Shown here in pieces: positions 24,513 to 35,090 of a DNA stretch of 64,000 bases. Made by a program: the position numbers and the translations under genes. Source of the DNA: Cololabis saira (Eukaryota; Chordata; Actinopteri; Beloniformes; Belonidae); the NCBI RefSeq assembly GCF_033807715.1, contig NC_084596.1, positions 39,480,458 through 39,544,457 on the forward strand. Direction: 5' to 3'. Below the pieces are notes generated by a model. The model had not been told where the DNA came from, did not search any database, and saw nothing but the letters and a program-made list of their open reading frames with translations. Within the stretch, counting starts at the first letter, position 1. Each line of letters opens with the position of its first letter.

Positions 24513-25520
24513 TCATGTGACAATAAACATGCATGAAGTTTAACAACCCAAAACTTAAATTGATTTAAAGCTTTTCCCTCCACCGAAGCCTCCCCGTGGA
24601 AACACATTAACAGACGCATTTCTTTTCTTCCTCTGCTTTTTAAAAATGTTTTCACCTTGCTCTCCGGCTGTGCAGTTTATTTTTGGTTATATTTACATTA
24701 TCATTTGCACAGCAAAAAGCTTATTTACATGTTTTAGTAAAGTCAGCTTTTAAGTTTGTTGAATTCATTAATTTTTACCTGCGGTGGCTTCATCAGCCTG
24801 GCAGAGATCCTGAAATCACATTTACTGTCGGGCTCTCCTCTCCCAACCCAATGTGCAAATGATGCCGCAGAACAATCTCCGTGTTGTGAATTTCCATGTT
24901 TCGTTTTAATGCAGGAGGCTCGACATTTGCATGCCAATCGATAATTAGCGGCTAAGAAAAAATGGAAGAGTTTCCGGGACCTGCACGACAGTGGCGTGAC
25001 ACTGGCGTGACACGGCGTTGTCTCCTGAAGTCCCTCTGCTCCAAGCCGGTCCCTCCACTTTTCATTATTTTAACAAGTCTCCCAGCGTGCTAACAAGCCG
25101 CTCCGCTCGGCGAGCGAACAGACGGAGCTCAAGGGGGAGAAGAGGATCAGAGAGACTCGGAGCTCTTGGGTTTGTGTGCGCTCAGAGATTCACGTCTTTT
25201 TTTTTTTTCTCTCTCCTCCACGTACAGCTGGGGCTCAATTAGTGTCCATTTTTGCTAATGAAGTACACTCTGTCTGAATCAGTGGTGCAAAGACTAACGT
25301 TGTTTGTCAAATCATATGCTGTATCCGGCGTGCTGCCCCTGAGGCAGACTGGAGGCCCCTCTACTGTACTGTACATCGCTCTCCCTCCTCCCTTTTTTCA
25401 TCTCTCTTCAAGTGTTCAGAGATACGGGGAGGAAGTAAAGAATTCCCCCGCGGTTTGCTAACGGTGAGATTTCTTCTTCTCCGGTGTTGTTTACACTAAA
25501 CCCTGCTTTGCAAGTGCGGC
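24513..25520. other. Unassigned; candidate conserved non-coding sequence at 24750-24950
   Basis: The stretch from about 24750 to 24950 is non-repetitive and holds homeodomain-like AATTA/TAATTAGC motifs, including CAATCGATAATTAGCG. Nothing else was recognised. Conservation is a guess from composition only. Confidence 0.25.
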
Positions 25521-25524
25521 TTTA

Positions 25525-25710
25525 ACAAATGAGGGAGCGTCGATCGTCGCTTGATCCCGGCTGGTCCTCGGCTGCAGCCCTTTGTGCCGGACGTCGGTTT
25601 TTCTGCTCGTTACCGCGGCGGCGCGCTAAAGCGCGGCCGAAGCCATGGCGGCGGAGTCCTTGCGCCTATTTTCCTAACAATGTGAAGCGGCATGAGCTCG
25701 GTAGGGGCAG
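25525..25710. promoter_or_regulatory. CpG-dense patch, candidate promoter or island
   Basis: At least 20 CpG dinucleotides fall within about 175 bases, in a window that is otherwise AT-rich and CpG-poor. It includes TTACCGCGGCGGCGCGC and GCCATGGCGGCGGAG; the latter resembles a YY1-type ATGGCGGC motif and also a strong-context ATG that opens only ten codons. No downstream exon was identified on either strand. It may be an unannotated non-coding transcript start or an orphan CpG island. Confidence 0.35.
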
Positions 25711-27296
25711 ATAAATCCTAAAGGACTTGAAGAGGAGACCCACAGTCACAGACATTTGCAGTGTGAAAATACCCTTGCTTAGTGTCAGAAGTTAACACTT
25801 TGTAGTAGGATATGTGTTAAATTGCTCTCACAGAGAGAGAGATTTGGGTTCCAGGACCGTCCGTCTCTGCAACACCATCTGCGTATGGTATTAATTTTCT
25901 GAGTGAAGACCCGCGGTCCTTGTGCAGAGGGGTCAGACTTCTTCCGAAATGATCTGTCAACCCCTTCATCCTCTGTCGCACTCTTATCAAGGCTGCACAC
26001 TTCCCTTTCCCCTGTTGCCATGGTTACGGTTTGGCAGGAGCGAGCAGTATCAAAAGCACTCCGGAGTTTAGCAAAGACTCCTCTCCACACTCACCTTTGT
26101 TATGTAGCTCTAATCCCTCCCTTTTGATCTTCTTTTGATGGAGACATTAAACCTGGAGGAATTCAGGATGTACCTTACAAAACCTTACTCCGCCGTGCGA
26201 CTAGGATGAGGTGGCGGTTTTTCTCTCTGCGGACGGACTTCTCCCCGTCCTGCAGAGCTGCTCTCTTCCAGCTCGCAGATACCACCTCATTATCTGCGGC
26301 CCACAGATAGCGAAACCGCTAGCAGTCAGGAGCTCGGCTCTCTTCGGCTGCGTTGCTTTGAAGCCGGAGAGAGAAAAACAAAACGATGAACTTCACATTT
26401 TCAGCTTCAAGAATCCGTTTCATGCCAAATTATGGCTTTAAATACTTTGCAGGCTGGAAGTAAAACACATCTAGATGTGAGGAAATCAGAATCTGCAGCC
26501 AGACGAGCGGCTTGCCAAAAGTATAAAGCTGTTATTAGTTCCCAGTGTTCATGTGACTTCAGCTGATGCGGATGCTGCAGATCTCGGTTCTTAAGATGAA
26601 ATGCTGTTGAGTCTGATGGGAGAGTCGTTTTGCATAAATAAATGTGGTGGACATATCGGGATTTGGACGTCATGAGACCAGTAGAGGAAAAGAGAGCAGA
26701 AAGGTGTTAAAAACCTTCACTCTGAGTAATTGTGCTCTTTGACTCAGCGTCGTCCAGTTAGCCACAGAGGCTTTGTACAATAAGGAGGCAGATGAGGAAA
26801 CCCTGCGTGTGCCCATGAATAAAATATCAACATCTAAAATACGACCACATTAAGCTGTTGAGAGGAATGTGGTTCTTTGGATTTTCCCGCAGAAAGGTAT
26901 TTTTGCAGCAGTGAAGTGCTTTAAACTGGACACACCGCCTCCACACGGCATATTTAGCAGCTCAAGCAGATGTGTGCATGAACAGCTGGCCCCGTCCAGC
27001 CACACTTGACCGGGCATCAAGATGCAAACTGACGAGGCCAGCTGAACCGTCAGTTAACATGTTGCCAGCGTAGCTGAGCTTGACGACGGCAGCTTTTAAA
27101 GTTGACCCCGCGGCTGCTCTCAAAGCTGAACAGGAGCGCAGCTGGACAGAAAAGCCTGTTGACGGGGTTAAACTGGTCTCCAGCGTGGACACTGGGAACA
27201 AGTTGACTCCTGATCTGGCATCGGCCCTTATGGCAAAATGTGATTTCCAGGCTTGGAACCGGAAACCAACATCATAGCTGTTAAAAACACTACGAT
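25711..27296. other. Unassigned non-coding sequence
   Basis: No exon or transposon end was recognised. Frames overlapping on both strands (25785-26127, 26407-26673, 26962-27277) carry no domain. Confidence 0.3.
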
Positions 27297-27356
27297 GTAG
27301 AAATTAGGCGTGTTGAAAAAAACGATTTTCCGATTCTAAATCGATTCTCATATTAA

Positions 27357-27696
27357 AGGAGCTTGAGGCAGGATTGAGGCAGGATTTATGAATAAAATCC
27401 GTATACATTTTAAGTTTTCTAGTAATAATGTCAGATGAAGCGTTCCAAACCAAAACGAATGAACCCTCTAGTGTATCTCTCCGTTGCCTTGAACAGGCTG
27501 TGTGCTGCAAAATGTGCTGCAATTCGGTCCCGAATTTCCCGCGCTGTCCTGCGGATGTGACGTCACATGACGCTGCATGCACGTTCTCCCCGTTCTCCCG
27601 TGCCGGCTTCACTGTTGGCTGCAGTACCCCCAACGGCCGTCGTGGTGAAGGGTGGCGCTAGAGAGTCTCATTTCTTAAAAGGAGCCTCAAGCTCCT
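27357..27696 (+). mobile_element. TTAA-family short element, copy 2 (best preserved ends)
   Basis: It is flanked by TTAA on both sides (27353-27356 and 27697-27700). The ends AGGAGCTTGAGGC and GCCTCAAGCTCCT form a 13-bp perfect inverted repeat. At 340 bp it cannot encode a transposase. The exact TTAA flank suggests piggyBac- or Kolobok-type mobilisation in trans, although the termini do not start with the usual piggyBac CCC. Confidence 0.88.
27428..27661 (+). other. 77-codon open frame shared between TTAA-family copies
   Basis: This frame starts MSDEAFQTKTNEPSSVSLRC and ends STPNGRRGEGWR. The copy at 34221-34454 has the same start, length and stop with a handful of substitutions. It has many Cys but no recognised domain. 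Young repeats share open frames by descent, so conservation does not prove translation; I regard function as unlikely but worth recording. Confidence 0.3.
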
Positions 27697-28216
27697 TTAA
27701 TTCCTAAAAAATTGATTCTTATGTCTAAAGATCGATTTTTTTTTTTATTTTTTCTCCATCATTTTGGCCAGGTGAACTTTAATCCCAGTAGTCGGACACA
27801 CAGTTTGTCATGACACTTCTGAAAAATGCCAGGTGCTTCATGACAATATGTGTGCGTGGTGACAGAATAAATTAGATAAGCTAAAATGATTTGTTTACTG
27901 CATGAACTGTTGCAATTTCTTTCTTTTTTGCACTTTAAATGGATATTGAAAGGCCTGTTTGAGTTATTCATTTCTTAGTTATTTCACAATAATTATTGTG
28001 AAATTATTATTTCACTAGTTATTTTACAGTCATATAATTCAGGCAACAGCTCAAAAAACATTTTAAATAACACTAAGCCAAATAGATATCGAATCGGATC
28101 GGATCGAATCGGATTGAATCGAATCGGTTCGAATCCTGATAATCGATTCTGAATGTCAAGAATCGGAATCAAATCGATTCTTGACGTTTGAATCGATACC
28201 CAGCCCTAGTAGAAAT

Positions 28217-28404
28217 GTAGCCCCTGATGTCACTTTGACCTTCATCGAATTATTTGCTCTAATTTCGTTTGTTATTCACAGATTTTCCAATCTAATAGGC
28301 CCAAAAGAGATAAACACAGTTCATGACCTGCCTGCAGAAGTTCTCAAGTCCACGTAACTGGCGTTTGCCAGGAGGCGTCAGCGGCTCTCCTTTCAGGTCC
28401 ACAG
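28217..28404. other. Unassigned non-coding sequence
   Basis: Short low-copy-looking spacer between two transposons; no feature recognised. Confidence 0.3.
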
Positions 28405-29033
28405 TGACTACGTTTACATGCAGTCAAAATTCAGGTTATTGCTAATATTCCGGTTACTGAAACAATCGGAATATTCCGTTTCCATGGTAATTAATCATTC
28501 AGGATATCTGGATAAAACCAGCGACGCGTGAAGAACATTGTGACGCAATAACCGTCATTTCCGCTTCTCCTTCCTGTATCCAAATCCAAAACAAATGCTG
28601 CTTCGCGCAACTTTTCGCTCACCTTCTTGTAAATCTGGCTATCCCGGTACTTTCTACCGTCTACGAATGCAGAAATGTTCATATCCTTCATTACATTTAT
28701 GAAGTGATTAGTCTCCTCCTGGTCTTGCGTTTCTCCGTGTTTATAAGAACGTCCTGGACTCAAAAGACCAGGATTCCTTGTGAACAGAGCATGAACAGAA
28801 AACAAACTCATGTTCCGTTTGATGGGGATATTCCGTTTGGCGATTACATGACCAAATATTCGGGTTTTAAAAGGAGTAACCCAGGGCTCATATTCGGGTT
28901 TTTAAAAACCGGAATATGAAAAAATTCGGGTTATTCAAAGGGGTTATTGGTGTTTACATGGCCGTGCAAAACCGGGTTATTGTCAATATTTGGGTTTTAA
29001 AAGGGTTATTGATGCATGGAAACACAGTCACTC
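28405..29033. mobile_element. GTTTACATG-type TIR element with SANT-like coding remnant
   Basis: The left end reads GTGACTACGTTTACATGCA and the right end TGCATGGAAACACAGTCAC. AATATTCCGGTTA/AACCCGAATATT motifs are repeated in both arms. The minus strand of the interior carries a Myb/SANT-like coding piece, pointing to a PIF/Harbinger relative. A target duplication was not resolved. Confidence 0.65.
28491..28811 (-). pseudogene. Myb/SANT-like DNA-binding domain fragment
   Basis: This 107-codon minus-strand frame contains ETNHFINVMKDMNISAF followed by GRKYRDSQIYKKVSEKLREA. That is the helix-turn-helix pattern of Myb/SANT-like DNA-binding proteins carried by Harbinger-type transposons: an acidic Thr-xx-Phe helix, a gap with Arg, then an IYxK(I/V)SEKL helix. 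Its ends run into the element's terminal repeats, so the frame is longer than the real coding remnant. It lies wholly inside the TIR element and has no catalytic partner nearby. Confidence 0.45.
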
Positions 29034-29457
29034 TCATTCATGAGGAGAAGAAACAGAACAAGCGGGTTCTCATGAATCTGAACCGACACCATCGACTTCA
29101 CGGCTCCATCAGCAGCTTCATCCTGTCTGATGTGGAAGAACATTGTTTACATGTCTGAACTAAAACTATTAAACACGTCACCCCTACAGGGCAGTATAAA
29201 TGCTAGACTTTGAAACCAAATGGTTTATCTGTTAAGTAGGAGATGACTTTAATAAAACTTTAACAAATTTTAACAAAATTATTAATGGGATGAGATCTAT
29301 GACTTCCTTTGTGAAAGAAACTACTTAAATCATTCTTAAACTGATCTGCAGGAGGTCTAAAATAGCACAAAATACTTTCTTTCATACTGAAATATCAGTT
29401 TTAATTTCATTTGAAGGAATATTTGCTTGATCTGAGGAAGAATCACATACTGTAGCT
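29034..29457. other. Unassigned non-coding sequence
   Basis: AT-rich, no feature recognised. Confidence 0.3.
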
Positions 29458-29575
29458 GCCCCAGTCTTCTATCCCAGTCATCTGTCCCAGTCTGCTGTCC
29501 CAGTCTGCTGTCCCAGTCTGCTGTCTCCGTCTTCTGTCCCAGTCTTCTGTCCCAGTGTTCTGTCCCAGACAGTCC
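29458..29575. repeat. Minisatellite, about 13-bp unit (CCCAGTCTGCTGT)
   Basis: About nine imperfect units of TGTCCCAGTCTNC follow one another without spacers. Absence of spacers rules out a CRISPR-like array. The minus-strand frame through it reads a Gly-Gln-Thr/Asp-Trp-Asp repeat and is an artefact. Confidence 0.9.
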
Positions 29576-29998
29576 CACTGTTGACAAATACCAGCCAAAC
29601 TAACCTGGGATCTCCGTCCCGGCTGCCACTCCCGACCAACAACGTTGTAAATGCAACTTAACCTCCGTGCCTCTAGGGGAACCCCCCGTTTAAACTGATT
29701 AAAACTTAATCAATTAATGTAATTTTACCCTGCGGTGCATGAACAGTGTTGATCCTGGATGTTGTCATCATGGAGACTGTAAGACCTCCCTCTTGCTCTG
29801 TGATCCCAATTTACCTGTACTAACAACCAGATCTATGATTAGATTTTGCACACGTCCCTCTGTGGCATGTGCAGTAGAAGTCCTCAGTAAACGGTGGTCC
29901 GCTGGCGGGCGAAGTTTGTCTAAAACATCCTTGAACAAGGTTTTCACCATTGCAAAACAATCAACAGGCTTGTCCAAGTTAGCAACAGTAACTAAGAG
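29576..29998. other. Unassigned non-coding sequence
   Basis: No feature recognised; opposing frames at 29739-30065 and 29768-29977 overlap the same DNA with no domain. Confidence 0.3.
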
Positions 29999-30006
29999 GG
30001 CGGGAC

Positions 30007-30841
30007 CAGGGGTGCAGATTCGATGTCAGGATTGGGGGGGGGGGCAACGTGATTTTAATTTTTAATTTTTTGCCAATATACAACTCATACCATGCCATAA
30101 ATTGGTAAAGGCTCGCCAAAAAATACTGCACAGGGAGTCATTTATTGTGCTTACCTTTCTTGTTTATTTGTCCTAAACAGCCAACAGTGTGTGTCACTGC
30201 TTACTTAACTGTTATATTCCTAAATCATAATTTTAAGGGTTTTGGGCATGTAGTGTCTACTCATCTCAAATTCTTCTCACCATCTTCCTTTTATTCTATG
30301 GGACTACTTTATGCACGATCAATTGATATATGGATGAAATATGGAGCCCTAAACTAGTTGTTTAAACTAACTGATCATGTTTTAACACAGTTAAGGTGGT
30401 AAACAGTTCTAAAAAAAAAAAAGGACCCATTGCTAAGAGCACAATAAACAGCACAAGTTGACCCAACATCAAATGTATTTACATAAATGTCCATGTTCGT
30501 TTTCATCTGTCATTTTCCAGGACTCCCTGGAAGAAGAGATCCTGTATCTTAATAGGCTAACTCTTCTTGTCTGAAATAAAAATGTAAAAATATTAATTCA
30601 GACTAAAAACAAAAAATGTATGGAGTAGCAATACTTTCATTCTGTACACCTCAAAACGCACCGTGGATGTATTATTTTTTTATAAATATATTTTTAATAA
30701 ATATTCAACATATTCAACCTTTAAGTCTGAAAATACATTTGTTCAATTTTGAATAATTTAGGGTATTTTTATTGGGGGGGGACAATTCATGTTTTTCAGA
30801 AATTGGGGGGGACATCTCCCCCCCCGGGATCTGCACCCATG
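30007..30841. mobile_element. hAT-type MITE with 8-bp target duplication
   Basis: It begins CAGGGGTGCAGAT and ends ATCTGCACCCATG, flanked by GGCGGGAC on both sides (29999-30006 and 30842-30849). G runs lie just inside both ends. The interior is AT-rich without coding potential. Confidence 0.85.
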
Positions 30842-30849
30842 GGCGGGAC

Positions 30850-33076
30850 TTTCAAAAGGTACAACCTACTTCCTTGAAATCTGCCTCCAAAGCCACGCAA
30901 GAACATTAACTCCTCAAACAACCCAAAAGAGTTGATTTGATGGCGTTTTTATCTCTCTTTCGCTCCCACGGATGATTTACATGTTTCTGATTGTTTCATT
31001 TACTGTATTGTTTGCTATCAGGTCATTTCAGGTGTTACAGCCAGAAACAACTCCAGAACCGGAACTCCAACCCAGTCTTTTAATCACAGGTGTTGGTTGA
31101 CCGTGTAACTGAAGTAAACCTGACACAGACTAGTTAGCTTCCTCACTAAATGGAGCCCAGTTACAACCAGAGGGAGGTTTTCTACACCGAATCATGTGAC
31201 AGGACTTATAAACGGCTATAAACTGCACAGTATTGGAGAGATAACGTTGACGTAGAGGATCGTGTTTATCTAAAGTTACTGAGACTATAATCGTGGCCAG
31301 AGACGACCTGCACGTGCAATGAGAAGAGACTGTCATGCATGGCCTGCAGCTACACGCTGCTGCGCTGTTACCTTCATGCATCGTCAGTGACAGCGATGGG
31401 CGTAGCTCTGTTACTACTCCTGCTGAGGGGTTTAAAACGTATTTCGTAACCATATAAGGCTAGATTTATGTATCATTGATCAATATGAGCTTTATTTCCC
31501 ATAAACAGTTAGAGAATGTACTGAAATAAGAGACAGGCAGCTTAAAATTCAATCATCTACTGCAAATATTTAAATATTTCAAATACATTAACAACGCATG
31601 AATGTGATCAATCTAGATCAGTTAATAACTGTTATTAATAATGTTGTTTATTGGTTGACTATTACTGTAATCCAAATGTAGTCTACCAAACACAAATAAT
31701 CCACACAAAATACTTTGTATCTCCTTAAAACCCACAAGCCTCATGGTACATCTGATTGAAAAGTGGGTGTTTACTTTTAAAACAAATGAACATATTCAGT
31801 CTGATCTTTCAACAAAGAACAAGCTGTATCTTCCATCATGTTCCTCTTTCACTTAATATTTTATGTATTTTAATGTTCATTCAAGTTTAGTTGTAAACAG
31901 TCCTACGCTACGCCTAATTACAGATACTTTTTCTTATTTTTGCCTCCCGACACACATCTGCAGCTGAATCTATACCGGTAACAACTCCCACACATGGACC
32001 TCAACACCTGCTGCGTGTGACGCTTTGAGCCGTTTTCAGAGGACACATATTGACTTGTCACAGCACAGAAATCACAAGACACACCATAAAGAGGATAATC
32101 ATATGCAGACCTCTTTATTGTGTGCATATGATTATGCAGATAATAAGGAGGACGTGATACTAATAGATTTTGTTTCTTCTGTCCTTGAAAGAGTCTGAAG
32201 TGACAATAAACTCAAAAACTGTGCGATAACACAACTTTTTCACCTGGTTCAGAGCACCTCGCTATGAGGTTCAGCGAGTGGATTTACGGATCAGATTTGC
32301 AGGATTCTGTGATAACACAGATCCAGACCCAGATGAAGGTGGAAAATCACTTTCTCCACCTTTATCTCCACCGAGCTGCATTTACTGTACCTCTGCAAAG
32401 CTGAAACCCTGGTTACAAAAGATACTGTGAAGGAGGGGGGGGGGAGTGGAGTGATAGTTCTGGGTCCACTCCCTTAAATGAGCTACAATAAACAGAATGA
32501 GAGACATTGCTGAAGCGGTATGTTTGTTGTGGATCCCAGATGTGTAAACGTAACAGACAGAAGGTCTGTGATAGTTCCTTAATGAACTATCACCACCTTT
32601 TCATTAAGGAAACGGGAACAAAGGGCCCAATGGCCCCCCTTAAAAGATGCCTGGGATCTTTTTAGAGCCTAATAAGTATCACCAATGATCCAACATGCAA
32701 CACCAGCAAACCCTTAAATGCAGCCAGCATTAATGGCACTGCGCACCACCTGCTAAAACGCGTCAAAAATGTCTGCAGCGGGGGAAAAAAGGAGGAAAAA
32801 AAGTATTTTTCCAGATGGTAAAGTGGTCAGTTGACCAAACCACTGATAGACATGTGATGAAGAGCCCGGAGTTAACAATGCATTGATTGTTGCGATGATT
32901 ACCTGTCACACGTGCGCTTTCTATGCAGAAATACAAGCATATATTCTGTCGGCGCACGTGCATCAGGCCACACAGATGTAATGGTGCACACACGAAGTCT
33001 CCTTCCACGTCAATAATACGTGCTTTAGTGGAAGCAATAAGTAGGAACTTGGTGTTTTAAACACTGCATCTGCATT
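30850..33076. other. Unassigned non-coding sequence
   Basis: More than 2 kb without recognisable exons or transposon ends; a G run lies near 32435. Nothing supports a gene here. Confidence 0.35.
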
Positions 33077-33078
33077 TA

Positions 33079-33446
33079 CAGGACTGTCTCAGAAAATTAG
33101 AATATTGTGATAAAGTCCTTTATTTTCTGTAATGCAAAAATGTCATACATTCTGGATTAATTAAAAATCAACTGAAATATTGCAAGCCTTTTATTATTTT
33201 AATATTGCTGATCATGGCTTACAGCTTAAGAAAACTCAAATATCCTATCTCAAAAAATTAGAATATTCTGGGAATCTTAATCTTAAATTGTAAGCCATAA
33301 TCAGCAATATTAAAATAATAAAAGGCTTGCAATATTTCAGTTGATTTGTAATGAATCCAGAATGTATGACGCTTTTGTTTTTTTAATTGCATTACAGAAA
33401 ATAAAGGACTTTATCACAATATTCAAATTTTCTGAGACAGTCCGGT
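33079..33446. mobile_element. Tc1/mariner-type palindromic MITE with TA duplication
   Basis: Nearly the whole 368 bp folds on itself: the left arm CAGGACTGTCTCAGAAAATT mirrors the right arm ending TTTCTGAGACAGTCCGG, with long inner matches such as TTGCAAGCCTTTTATTATTT. TA flanks both ends (33077-33078 and 33447-33448). It would form a long hairpin if transcribed. Confidence 0.9.
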
Positions 33447-33448
33447 AC

Positions 33449-34132
33449 GTGAGCGTTTTCTTTAATAAATGAATTATTGGAAATATTTCATGTGATTTTC
33501 AGTTGAGCTGGCATTTACTGAATCAGCGATTTTCCTTTTAAACTATGTCCTGATTTGTAAAAACCTTGGATTTAAAGGGGAGTTTGTTGCCTTTTTCACT
33601 CAACGGTACACATATACATGTAAATATGAGTCAATTCTCATCAGATTCACATGTCTTTCACTGAAGAATTAGTGTGATTTTTTTGCCAGGACTGTATTTG
33701 ACTAAAACCATGAACGTGAGCTTCATGTTGACCCTCCAGAATAATGGTTCGAGACATTCAGGCCGTCTCCCGAGGAACTGGAAACCAACTAATCTCCTCG
33801 CAAGTTAAGGGTCAACACGTCTGGCCAGTGCAACTTCTGTCAGTTTTATATCCATACATATTAACTTGCTTTACATTTATTAACATAAAAGTGTAAACAC
33901 TTCTTTCCCTGCCAACTAAAACCAGCATCAAGATAAACCTTTAGGTTTCTGACCCCAAAAGCCAGACGGTATGAGCAGATGCATGTTCGTACATCCTGGG
34001 TCCTGCAGCCCTGCGTGAGAAACATTAACACCACCGACAGCTGCTTGAAGGAGAGGAAGAGGAAAATAAAAACTGCAACATAAAGTAAAACTATTGGTGA
34101 CGTGTGCATTAGTTCCCTCTCGGCCTGCCTGC
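33449..34132. other. Unassigned non-coding sequence
   Basis: No feature recognised. Confidence 0.3.
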
Positions 34133-34140
34133 CTACTCAC

Positions 34141-35082
34141 CAGAGGTGTCAAGTAACAAAGTACAAATACTTTGTTACCTTACTACTTAAAGGAAATTTC
34201 CTTTTAAGAAATGACACTCTCTAGCGCCACCCTTCACCACGACGGCCGTTGGGGGTACTGCAGCCAACAGTGAAGCCGGCACGGGAGAACGAGGAGAACG
34301 CACATGTAGCGTCATGTGACGTCACATCCACAGGACAGCGCGGGAAATTCCGGTCACAATTGCAGCACATTTTGCAGCACACAGCCTGTTCAAGGCAACG
34401 GAGAGATACACTAGAGGGCTCATTCTTTTGGGTTTGGAACGCTTCATCTGACATTATTACTAAAAAACTTAAAACGTATACGAATTTTTTTCATAAATCC
34501 TGCCTCAATCCTGCCTCATGCTCCTTTAAGTAGAAATTTTGGTTATCTATACTTCACTGGAGTAATTATTTTTCAGACAACTTTTTACTTTTACTCCTTA
34601 CATTTTCACGCAATTATCTGTACTTTTTACTCCTTACATTTTAAAAACAGCCTTGTTACTCTATTTCATTTCGGCCTTTAAAAAAAAACTATCCAGTTAA
34701 ATTGCTCCATCCGGATAGAGTGAATTTGGTTGTGGTTGGATGAGAAGTATAAACATAATACCATTCCGACACCCTATTGGTTTGTACGCGTCTGCTCTCT
34801 GAAACACATGTTAATGCTCAATAGTACACATATATGGTTCTTTAATATATTTGCATTATACTAAGATGCATTCATTTTCAATTGCTTTTGTCCTTAATGG
34901 CTTTTTTCCCCCTTACATTACTTTTACTTTTATACTTTAAGTAGTTTTGAAACCGGTACTTTTATACTTTTACTTGAGTAAAAAAACTTGAGTTGATACT
35001 TCAACTTCTACAGGAGTATTTTTAAACTCTAGTATCTATACTTCTACCTGAGTAATGAATGTGAATACTGAAGACACCTCTG
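34141..35082. mobile_element. hAT-type MITE (CAGAGGTGTCAA) with exact 8-bp duplication, carrying a nested insertion
   Basis: It begins CAGAGGTGTCAAG and ends AGACACCTCTG, flanked by CTACTCAC on both sides (34133-34140 and 35083-35090). Apart from a TTAA-family insertion it aligns along its length with the copy at 23876-24504. Confidence 0.93.
34191..34525 (-). mobile_element. TTAA-family short element, copy 3, nested
   Basis: TTAA flanks both ends (34187-34190 and 34526-34529). Orientation is opposite to copies 1 and 2. The outer right arm (GAGGCAGGATTGAGGC in the element's sense) is intact, while the left end has diverged to AGGAAATTTCC. The 77-codon frame lies at 34454-34221 on the minus strand. 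Confidence 0.9.
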
Positions 35083-35090
35083 CTACTCAC

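Larger units (their letters stand above)
27305..28208. mobile_element. hAT-type element with GATTCGAATC-rich ends and exact 8-bp duplication
   Basis: It starts TAGGCGTGTTG and ends GATACCCAGCCCTA, flanked by GTAGAAAT on both sides (27297-27304 and 28209-28216). Both ends carry runs of ATCGATTC/GAATCGAT. A TTAA-family element sits inside at 27357-27696. Confidence 0.88.

Noticed and set aside
28120..28140. tRNA B-box-like GGTTCGAATCC suggesting a SINE or tRNA
   Set aside because: It falls in the GAATCG-rich terminal repeat of a hAT element, with no A box or cloverleaf.
29458..29575. CRISPR-like repeat array
   Set aside because: Units are contiguous with no unique spacers, and the genome is vertebrate.
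33079..33446. microRNA precursor
   Set aside because: The hairpin is the body of a Tc1-type palindromic MITE with TA duplications; arms are far longer than a precursor.
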